Below are positions 4,980 through 10,224 of a stretch of 10,224 nucleotides of DNA, piece by piece. Below the pieces are notes generated by a model. It made no database searches, was not told where the DNA came from, and saw only the letters and a program-made list of their open reading frames with translations. A program made the position numbers and the translations under genes. The DNA is taken from NCBI GenBank assembly GCA_035997675.1, contig DASYIJ010000334.1:1-10224 (forward strand), in the 5' to 3' direction. The first letter of the stretch is position 1. The number at the start of each line of letters is the position of its first letter. This stretch comes from JALYZC01 sp035997675. Lineage in GTDB: Bacteria > Actinomycetota > Thermoleophilia > Solirubrobacterales > Solirubrobacteraceae.

Positions 4980-5792
4980 GTGCCCCTTTCGCCGCTTCTC
5001 CGCCGGTACGACCACGCGCTGCTGGACCTCGACGGCTGCGTGTGGGTCGGCGACGCGCCGACCGAAGGGGCGGTGGAGGCCGTGACCGAGCTCCGGCGGG
5101 CGGGCAAGGGCATCGCGTTCGTCACGAACGACTCCCGGGTCAGCGGCGAGGACCTCGTCCGCAAGCTGTGGGGACAGGGCTTCCAGGCGTCGCTCGAGGA
5201 GGTCGTCACGGTCGGCGGCGCGCTGCAGCACCTCCTCGCCGAGCGGGCCGACCGGCTGCGCAGCGCCTTCGTGATCGGGTCGGACGCGATCGCCGGGCAC
5301 GTTTCCGATGCCGGGCTGAGCGTGACCAACGGCACGGAGTTCGCGACCCGCGCCGATGTGGTCGTGGTGGGCCTCGACGAGCGGCTCGACTACGCCCAGC
5401 TGCGCACCGCGGTCCAGGCGCTGGACCGGGGCGCCGACCTGGTGGGCACCGGACGCGACCCCACCCTCCCCATGCCCGACGGCCCGTGGCCGGGGACGGG
5501 AGCGCTGCTCGCCGCCCTGGAGTACGCCAGCGGACGGCGCGCATCGACCGTCGGCAAGCCCGACCCCCAGCTGTTCAACACGGCGCTGGACCGGCTCGGG
5601 GAGGGACGCGCGCTCGTGGTGGGGGATCGCCTGGACACCGACCTCGCGGGCGCCGCGGCGGCCGGGCTGGACGCGGCCATCGTGCTCACCGGGGCGGCCG
5701 CGCGCGACGAGGCCGAGGCGGCAAAGGACCCCAAGCCGGTCGCCGTCGCCGACACGCTCGCCGCGCTGGTGCTCGACCGAGCCGCGCCGTGA
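4980..5792 (+). CDS. HAD-superfamily phosphatase, NagD/phosphoglycolate-phosphatase type (IIA)
   Basis: A 270-residue cytoplasmic hydrolase. The four HAD motifs are in order: Asp16 and Asp18 in LLDLDGCVW (nucleophile and acid/base), Thr49 in FVTNDS, Lys193 in VGKPDP, and Asp216/Asp221 in VVGDRLDTDLAGA. The cap domain between motifs II and III has the size and style of the C2a cap of the NagD, p-nitrophenylphosphatase and phosphoglycolate phosphatase group. It should remove phosphate from a small sugar or organic phosphate; the exact substrate cannot be read. Usual family length. The GTG at 4980 directly follows a -10-like GATAAT, so it is probably leaderless. It is the first gene of a four-gene operon, and its TGA overlaps the next GTG. 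Confidence 0.9.
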   Translation: MPLSPLLRRYDHALLDLDGCVWVGDAPTEGAVEAVTELRRAGKGIAFVTNDSRVSGEDLVRKLWGQGFQASLEEVVTVGGALQHLLAERADRLRSAFVIGSDAIAGHVSDAGLSVTNGTEFATRADVVVVGLDERLDYAQLRTAVQALDRGADLVGTGRDPTLPMPDGPWPGTGALLAALEYASGRRASTVGKPDPQLFNTALDRLGEGRALVVGDRLDTDLAGAAAAGLDAAIVLTGAAARDEAEAAKDPKPVAVADTLAALVLDRAAP

Positions 5793-6070
5793 GGCGGCGC
5801 ACCCACCACAAGCACTCCAGCCGAAAGGGCTACCGGCGGCTGCTCGATCGCCTCGCCGACCACGAGGCGGTGCACAGCGTGGCGACGGGCCGCGTCAAGC
5901 CTCGCATGGGATCCGGGCGCCCGGTCGCGCCCATCTCCAAGGTGCGCCGTGTGGATTCCGGCCTCTCGATCACGATCAACGCCGACGGCGCGGTGATCGA
6001 CGCGTACGTGATCACGGACCGCCCCGCCGATGTCGAGGCGTTCCTGCGCGAGAGCGGCCTCGCGCGCTGA
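5789..6070 (+). CDS. Small conserved protein, possibly DUF2103 (predicted metal-binding)
   Basis: A 93-residue basic protein. Its first ten residues hold three His (RTHHKHS), followed by GYRRLLDRL, a VATGRVKPR block and a short beta-rich second half (VDSGLSITINADGAVIDAYV). The layout of a His-rich start, GYxxLLxxL, and then a V..GR(V/I) block recalls the DUF2103 family, described as predicted metal-binding, but I assign this from memory and with reservation. It has no membrane segment or signal peptide. The start is the GTG at 5789, which overlaps the phosphatase stop by four bases (GTGA), and the lipid kinase begins two bases after its stop. It is therefore firmly inside the operon. Its function is unknown. 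Confidence 0.7.
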   Translation: MRRRTHHKHSSRKGYRRLLDRLADHEAVHSVATGRVKPRMGSGRPVAPISKVRRVDSGLSITINADGAVIDAYVITDRPADVEAFLRESGLAR

Positions 6071-6072
6071 CC

Positions 6073-6948
6073 ATGGACCGTGCGGTCGCCCTGATCGTCA
6101 ATCCCCAGGCCGGCGGCGGCCGCGCCGCCGAGGCGCTTCCCGTCGTCGAGGCGGCGCTGAGCCGCCTCGGCCTGCGCTTCCACACCGAACGCACCCGGTC
6201 GCTCGAGCACGCCGAGGAGCTGGCGCGGGGCGCCGTCGCCGCTGGTGAGACGCTGGCGGCGCTCAGTGGCGACGGCCTGATCGGCAAGCTCGCGGGTGAG
6301 CTGGCGGGCACGGACGGCGTGCTCGCCGTGCTTCCCGGCGGGCGCGGCAACGACCTCGCCCGGGCGCTCGGCGTCCCGCAGGACCCCGAGGCGGCGAGCG
6401 AGGTCCTGGCGACCGGGCGCATCCGCGAGCTGGACCTGGGCGAGGTGGACGGGCGGCCGTACATCGGCATCGCCTCCTGCGGTTTCGACTCGGACGCCAA
6501 CCGGGTCGCCAACGAGGCCCCACCCGCCCTCGGGAATCTCGTCTACGCCTACGGGGCAGTGCGCGCGCTCGCCGCCTGGAAGCCGGCGCGGTTCGAGCTG
6601 ACGCTCGACGGCCGCGGCCTGGCGTTCCACGGCGACAACGTCGCCGTGGCCAATTCCCCGCGCTACGGAGGCGGGATGCAGATCGCACGGGACGCCGAGC
6701 TGGACGACGGCCTGTTCGACGTCGTCATGACCGGCCGGATTCCCAAGCGCCGCTTCCCCATGCTCATCGCCAAGGCGTTCGACGGCAGCTACGTGGACCA
6801 CCCGTCGATCCACGTCGAGCGCGCCCGTGAGGTTCGGATCGCGGCCGACCGGCCGTTCAGCATGTACGCCGACGGCGATCCGATCGGCGACCTGCCGGTG
6901 ACCGTGCGCGTACGCCCGCGGGCGGTGCGCGTGCTCGTGCCGGCGTGA
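6073..6948 (+). CDS. Lipid kinase, diacylglycerol/sphingosine kinase-like (YegS/BmrU type)
   Basis: A 291-residue protein of the diacylglycerol-kinase catalytic family, which phosphorylates a lipid hydroxyl using ATP. The N-terminus LIVNPQAGGGRA (7-18) is the typical first strand and phosphate loop. LPGGRGNDLARALG (87-100) matches the conserved P-x-G-x-x-ND-x-AR nucleotide-site block. The central motif, normally GGDGT, reads SGDGL at 65-69, keeping the Gly-Asp-Gly core but changing both flanks. The C-terminal half is the expected beta-sandwich, with NSPRYGGGMQIARDAELDDG and the final MYADGDPIGD block. There is no signal peptide; it acts at the inner membrane face. It lies two bases after the DUF2103-like gene and overlaps the methyltransferase by GTGA. 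Diacylglycerol, undecaprenol or a sphingoid base are all possible substrates. Confidence 0.9.
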   Translation: MDRAVALIVNPQAGGGRAAEALPVVEAALSRLGLRFHTERTRSLEHAEELARGAVAAGETLAALSGDGLIGKLAGELAGTDGVLAVLPGGRGNDLARALGVPQDPEAASEVLATGRIRELDLGEVDGRPYIGIASCGFDSDANRVANEAPPALGNLVYAYGAVRALAAWKPARFELTLDGRGLAFHGDNVAVANSPRYGGGMQIARDAELDDGLFDVVMTGRIPKRRFPMLIAKAFDGSYVDHPSIHVERAREVRIAADRPFSMYADGDPIGDLPVTVRVRPRAVRVLVPA

Positions 6949-7679
6949 CGGCGGACCCGGAGGTCGTGATCTGGCACGACCTCGAGTGCGGCGGCTACGA
7001 CGCCGACCTGCCGCTGTGGCGCGAGCTGGCGGTGGACGCGGACGGGCCGGTACTCGACCTGGGCGCCGGCACCGGCCGCGTGGCGCTCGACCTGGCTCGC
7101 CGGGGTTGCGACGTGGTCGCGCTGGACAGCGACGCCCGGCTCCTCGACGCCCTCGAGGCACGCGCCCGCGCCGCCGAGCTGGACGTGGCCACGCTGTGCG
7201 CCGACGCGCGCGCATTCGAGGTGGATCGGAGCTTCGCGCTCTGCGTCGTGCCGATGCAGACCATCCAGCTCCTCGGCGGACCGCAGGAACGGGGGCGCTG
7301 CCTCGAGTGCGTCCGGCGGCACCTGGCCGCGGCCGGACGCCTCGCCGCGGCGCTCGCCGACCCGCTCGAGGGATTCTCCGGGGACGTCGTGTCGCTGCCG
7401 CTTCCGGACATGGGCGAGTACGACGGCTGGGTGTTCTCCTCCCAGCCGGTCGCGCTGCATCGGGAGGCCGGCGCCACGGTCATCGAGCGCAACCGCCAGC
7501 GGGTGGCGCCCACCGGCGCCCGAGCCGAGGCGACCGACCTGGTGCGGTTGGATCACCTCGAGCCCGCGCAGCTCGAGCGCGAGGCCGACGCCCACGGGCT
7601 GCGCGCGCTCCCCCGCCGCCAGGTGGCGGCGACGGAGGAGCACGTGGGCAGCGAGGTCGTGCTGCTCGAGACGGTCTAG
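6945..7679 (+). CDS. Class I SAM-dependent methyltransferase
   Basis: A 244-residue cytoplasmic enzyme with a Rossmann-type methyltransferase core. Motif I is VLDLGAGTGRVALDLA (36-51) and the ribose-binding acidic residue is Asp61 in VVALDSD. The first 30 residues (WHDLECGGYDADLPLWRELA) are of the kind found in small-molecule methyltransferases of the UbiE/Methyltransf_25 type. The substrate is not evident. A gap rich in Arg and Ala with the pattern PTGARAEATDLVRLDHLEPA follows in the C-terminal third, before EEHVGSEVVLLETV. It starts at a GTG that overlaps the lipid kinase stop by four bases and is the last gene of the operon. Its TAG overlaps the convergent binding-protein stop, leaving no room for a separate terminator. 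Confidence 0.85.
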   Translation: MTADPEVVIWHDLECGGYDADLPLWRELAVDADGPVLDLGAGTGRVALDLARRGCDVVALDSDARLLDALEARARAAELDVATLCADARAFEVDRSFALCVVPMQTIQLLGGPQERGRCLECVRRHLAAAGRLAAALADPLEGFSGDVVSLPLPDMGEYDGWVFSSQPVALHREAGATVIERNRQRVAPTGARAEATDLVRLDHLEPAQLEREADAHGLRALPRRQVAATEEHVGSEVVLLETV

Positions 7680-8617
7680 AGCAGGTTGTTGGCCTGGAGG
7701 AACTTCTTGGCCACGGCGGCCGGACTGTTCTTGTCCAGGTCGACGGCGGCATTCATCTGCTGCATCGCCGGCACCGTCAGCTTGGCGCTGACGGCGTTGA
7801 GGGTCTGGCTGAACGCGGGTCCCTGGGCGGCGATCGTCTTGCTGGAGAAGATCGGCACCACGTTCTGGAACCCGAAGATGTTCTTCGGGTCCTTCAGGAT
7901 CGTGTAGGAGCCGCGCTGGAGCTGACCGTCGGTCGTGAACACGTCCGCCACCTGGATCTGGCCGCCGTTGAGCGCCTTGTACTGGAGCCCGATGGCGAGT
8001 GGCTTGAAGTTCACGTTGGTGATGCCGTAGACCTGCTTCATCCCGACGAGACCGGTGAACCGCGTCTTGAATTCCGGCGGCGCTCCGAGTGTGAAGCGGC
8101 CGACGTTCTTGAGGTCGGACACCTGGGTCAGGTGGTGCTGCGCCGCGTACGGCGGCTTGACCGCCAGCGCGTCGACATCGTTGAACGGCGTCATGTTGAG
8201 CACGGTGTACCCGCGCCCGTTCTCGAACTTCTTCACGGCGTCGTACGTCGCCTGCGGCGTCGGGTAGGTCTTGTTGTCATGCGCGATCGCCGTCAGGACG
8301 ATCCCGCTGTATTCGGGATAGCCGTTGATCTGGCCACTCGTCAGAGCCTTGTCGATCAGCTCGGACGAACCGATGTCGTTCTTGATGTTGACCGTGAACC
8401 CCTTGGCCTGCAACGCCTGCGCGTAGAGCTGGCCGAGGATGAACTGCTCGGTGAAGTTCTTGTCACCGATCGTCACGGCGGGCTTGCCGGCTCCCGGCTT
8501 CCCGCTCGGCGTGGACGTGGTCTTGCTGCTGCTACTGCTGCTGCCGCAGGCGGCCACCACCACCGCCAGCGCGATGGCCGCAGCGGCCGCGACGCCCTGC
8601 ATTGTCTTGCTGTGCAC
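7676..8617 (-). CDS. Osmoprotectant ABC transporter substrate-binding lipoprotein (OpuCC/ProX-like)
   Basis: A 313-residue lipoprotein. Residues 1-24 are a signal peptide with lipobox VAAC (Cys24), followed by a Ser run and a Ser/Thr/Pro/Gly linker to about 45. The rest is an OpuAC-type binding domain: TIGDKNFTEQFILGQLYAQA (49-68), the family's GYPEYSG (99-105), and VADVFTTDGQL (223-233). It should capture glycine betaine, choline, carnitine or a related solute outside the cell and deliver it to the two permeases encoded upstream. The GTG at 8617 is chosen because it has a good ribosome site and gives a compact signal peptide; an ATG at 8650 would add 11 polar residues with no ribosome site. 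It is the last gene of the importer operon, 45 bases after the second permease. Confidence 0.92.
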   Translation of the reverse strand: MHSKTMQGVAAAAAIALAVVVAACGSSSSSSKTTSTPSGKPGAGKPAVTIGDKNFTEQFILGQLYAQALQAKGFTVNIKNDIGSSELIDKALTSGQINGYPEYSGIVLTAIAHDNKTYPTPQATYDAVKKFENGRGYTVLNMTPFNDVDALAVKPPYAAQHHLTQVSDLKNVGRFTLGAPPEFKTRFTGLVGMKQVYGITNVNFKPLAIGLQYKALNGGQIQVADVFTTDGQLQRGSYTILKDPKNIFGFQNVVPIFSSKTIAAQGPAFSQTLNAVSAKLTVPAMQQMNAAVDLDKNSPAAVAKKFLQANNLL

Positions 8618-8621
8618 GTAT

Positions 8622-8629
8622 CCCCCTTC
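8622..8629 (-). promoter_or_regulatory. Ribosome binding site that decides the binding-protein start
   Basis: The minus strand reads GAAGGGGG at 8629-8622, four bases before the GTG at 8617. The alternative ATG at 8650 has no purine-rich site in front of it. Confidence 0.55.
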
Positions 8630-8662
8630 GTCTGATTTGCGATTTGACATGTCCGGAGAAGC

Positions 8663-9397
8663 TCAGTTGATCTCGGCGCCGGGCACGGGCCGGCCCGCCA
8701 CCACCGGGGCGGACGCCCCCGCGTCGGGCGGCGGCGCGTCGGACATCGCGGCGGCCCGGCGCAGCCCGCGCGGCGTGACCGCGCGCTGCAGCAGGCCGAA
8801 CGCCCCGTCGACGAGCAGGGCGAGCGCCGCGACCCAGATCGCCGCCGCGATCACGCCCGCGAGCTTGTAGCTCGCCTGGTTGACGATGATGTCGCCCAGT
8901 CCGCCGCCCCCGGCGATGGCGGCCAGGGTCGCGGTCGCCACCACGTAGACGGCGGACGTGCGGATGCCCGCAAACACGAGCGGAAGGCTGATCGGCAGCT
9001 CCACCCGCATGAACACCTGCCACGGGCGCATGCCCATGCCCTCGGCGGCCTGCACGGTGTCGCGCTCGACCTGGTCGATGCCGAGGTAGGCGTTCGTGAG
9101 GATCGGCGGGACCGCGAGCACCACGAGCGCCACCATGACGTTGACGAAGCCGATGCCCAGCGTGCCCAGGAGGATCGCGATGACGGCCAGGCTCGGCAGC
9201 GCACGGCCGATGTTGGCCACGTTGATGGCGATGAACGACCCGCGGTGCATGTGTCCGAGCCACAGCCCGATGGGCAGCGCGATGACCAGGGCGACCCCGA
9301 TCGCCGCGCCGCTGAGCTCCAGGTGCTCGACCGTCTTGTTGACCAGCAGGTCGAGGTTGTCCCCCATGAACTTGAAGGCGTCGACGAAGTCCTTCAC
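8663..9397 (-). CDS. Osmoprotectant ABC transporter permease (second permease, OpuCB/OpuCD/ProW-like)
   Basis: A 244-residue integral membrane protein with about five to six hydrophobic helices. The permease EAA loop that contacts the ATPase is clear at about 117-146 (AAEGMGMRPWQVFMRVELP and following, then FAGIR), and the family signature ATLAAIAGGGGLGDII is at 156-171. The final 35 residues form a Pro/Ala-rich cytoplasmic tail. The GTG at 9397 is chosen: it overlaps the stop of the first permease (GTGA) and has GGAGG six bases upstream (9404-9408). The GTG at 9421 would add eight residues inside the neighbour. It probably pairs with the first permease to form the channel for betaine-type solutes. 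Confidence 0.9.
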   Translation of the reverse strand: MKDFVDAFKFMGDNLDLLVNKTVEHLELSGAAIGVALVIALPIGLWLGHMHRGSFIAINVANIGRALPSLAVIAILLGTLGIGFVNVMVALVVLAVPPILTNAYLGIDQVERDTVQAAEGMGMRPWQVFMRVELPISLPLVFAGIRTSAVYVVATATLAAIAGGGGLGDIIVNQASYKLAGVIAAAIWVAALALLVDGAFGLLQRAVTPRGLRRAAAMSDAPPPDAGASAPVVAGRPVPGAEIN

Positions 9398-10131
9398 CGC
9401 GTGCCTCCGGCCCGCGCCCACGGCGTGACGAGGCGCTGCACGCCGACGAGCAGCGCGTCCGCCACCAGCGCGAGCAGCACCGCCAGGGCGCCCGCGGCGA
9501 TGAACTCGGTGTTGAAGCTCGACTGCAACGCGGCGAAGATCGGCGCGCCCAGCCCCTCGTCGACGACGAACGCCGCCACGGTGGCCAGGCTGATCACCGT
9601 CACCGTGGCGACGCGAACCCCCGCGATGATCGCGGGGACGGCCAGCGGAATCTCGACCCTCCAGAGCATCTGGCGCGCCGTGAGGCCCATCCCGCGCGCC
9701 GCCTCACGGGCATCCTCGGGCACCTCGCGCAGCCCGGTGAGCGTGTTGCGGAACAGGATCAGGAGGGTGTAGGAGACCAGCGCGACCTCCACCGTGAGTT
9801 CGGTAAGGCCCGTGATCGGCACGAGCAGCTGGAAGAGGGCGAGGCTAGGGATCGTGTAGAGCACGCCCGCGATCAGGCTGAACGGGCGCTCGAACCAGCC
9901 GCGCTCGAAGGCGAAGACCGCGCAGGCGATCGAGATCGCAAAGCCGACGACGACCGCGATCAGCGTGAGCTTGACGTGGTCGATCAGCGCGGGCTGGAAG
10001 ACGTCGCTCCAGTGGTCGGAGAACCAGTTCCAGCAGAACGTGCGGTTCTGGCGCACGCAGTCGTCGGCGTGGCCGAACTTCGGGATCACCGTCTGCGCGG
10101 TGACCAGGCTGTGGGCGATCGAGGCGGTCAC
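9394..10131 (-). CDS. Osmoprotectant ABC transporter permease (first permease, OpuCB/ProW-like)
   Basis: A 245-residue membrane protein. About 50 mostly polar residues precede the first helix and carry two Cys (25 and 33) in a Trp/Phe-rich context (DDCVRQNRTFCWNWFSDHW). Helices follow from about residue 55. The EAA loop lies at about 141-171 (AREAARGMGLTARQMLWRVE then IPLAVPAIIAGVR), and ATVAAFVVDEGLGAPIF (183-199) is the family's later signature. Together with the second permease and the ATPase it should form the translocation pore for compatible solutes. The GTG at 10131 overlaps the ATPase stop by GTGA. The frame stays open further upstream but without another good start codon. Which of the two permeases corresponds to OpuCB and which to OpuCD is not decided by the sequence. 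Confidence 0.9.
   Translation of the reverse strand: MTASIAHSLVTAQTVIPKFGHADDCVRQNRTFCWNWFSDHWSDVFQPALIDHVKLTLIAVVVGFAISIACAVFAFERGWFERPFSLIAGVLYTIPSLALFQLLVPITGLTELTVEVALVSYTLLILFRNTLTGLREVPEDAREAARGMGLTARQMLWRVEIPLAVPAIIAGVRVATVTVISLATVAAFVVDEGLGAPIFAALQSSFNTEFIAAGALAVLLALVADALLVGVQRLVTPWARAGGTR
9404..9408 (-). promoter_or_regulatory. Ribosome binding site that decides the second permease start
   Basis: The minus strand reads GGAGG at 9408-9404, six bases before the GTG at 9397, within the 3' end of the first permease gene. The upstream GTG at 9421 lacks such a site. Confidence 0.55.
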
Positions 10132-10223
10132 GCGCTCGATGTCGGGCGGCGCCCACCTCCGTTTGACAGCGTCTCCGACACCATGTCGACGGTCACCGTT
10201 CCGGCCGGACGCCCGTCCGCCCC
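10128..10223 (-). CDS. C-terminus of the osmoprotectant ABC transporter ATPase (OpuCA/ProV-like), partial
   Basis: The last 31 residues of a minus-strand frame that runs off the window edge and stops with TGA at 10130-10128, overlapping the first permease GTG by four bases. The fragment reads GADGRPAGTVTVDMVSETLS and continues with a Gly/Arg/Pro/Ser tail. A DGxPxGxVTxDxVxxxL pattern is typical of the end of a CBS domain, which OpuCA-type ATPases carry at their C-terminus. The identity therefore rests on this short match and on operon position, since the ATPase gene normally heads such operons. The nucleotide-binding motifs are outside the window. Confidence 0.6.
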   Translation of the reverse strand, partial: GADGRPAGTVTVDMVSETLSNGGGRRPTSSA

Positions 10224-10224
10224 G

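Noticed and set aside
4155..5300. Minus-strand frame of 381 codons across the cyclophilin
   Set aside because: It is Arg/Gly-rich out-of-frame sequence. The cyclophilin motifs are in the other minus frame.
5830..7215. 461-codon minus-strand frame opposite the lipid kinase
   Set aside because: It is the antisense shadow of the lipid kinase and DUF2103-like genes, with no coherent domain.
6986..8635. 549-codon plus-strand frame across the methyltransferase and binding protein
   Set aside because: It is an open frame due to high GC. Both covered genes have clear family motifs in their own frames.
8618..8650. Earlier ATG start at 8650 for the binding protein
   Set aside because: No ribosome site precedes it, and the GTG at 8617 has one and gives a normal lipoprotein signal peptide.

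Overview
The window is very GC-rich. Third codon positions are almost all G or C, GTG starts are common, and several genes overlap by four bases (GTGA). With a general-stress promoter and apparently leaderless starts this points to an actinobacterium. Gene content and style would fit the Thermoleophilia (Solirubrobacterales), but that is an inference from style, not from a marker gene. No RNA gene, CRISPR array, insertion sequence, phage gene or origin was seen.

Layout. (1) 1-222: 3' end of an unrecognised gene. (2) 223-517: a convergent intergenic region, poorer in G+C than its surroundings, with an imperfect hairpin of heptamer repeats, a 14-bp tandem duplication and a likely terminator for the next gene. 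(3) 518-706 (-): a CsbD-family stress protein behind what reads as a SigB/SigF-type promoter (GTTT-N15-GGGTA). Divergent to it is an M48-type zinc metalloprotease (813-1790, +). (4) 1815-2848 (-): a cation-dependent O-methyltransferase translationally coupled to a small unknown membrane protein. Divergent from these is an unknown two-helix membrane protein (2892-3503, +) followed by an SRAP/HMCES-family DNA-protein crosslink protein (3511-4227, +). (5) 4241-4954 (-): a cyclophilin lipoprotein. It shares a 25-bp divergent intergenic gap with a tightly packed four-gene operon (4980-7679, +): NagD-type HAD phosphatase, small DUF2103-like protein, diacylglycerol/sphingosine-kinase-like lipid kinase, and SAM-dependent methyltransferase. 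(6) 7676-10224 (-): an OpuC/ProWX-type osmoprotectant ABC importer in the order ATPase C-terminus (cut by the window edge), permease, permease, lipoprotein binding protein.

How the genes fit together. The importer would bring in glycine betaine, choline or a similar compatible solute, using a binding lipoprotein and a two-permease channel driven by the ATPase. The CsbD gene and its promoter belong to the same broad stress theme but are not physically linked to the importer. The HAD/lipid kinase/methyltransferase operon looks like a small phospho-metabolite or lipid module of unknown substrate.

Most of the window is ordinary chromosomal housekeeping and stress content. I see no convincing new defence or mobile system. 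The items most worth a second look are the stress promoter in front of csbD, the heptamer-repeat hairpin, the 25-bp bidirectional promoter, and the lipid kinase with an altered GGDGT motif in its coupled operon.
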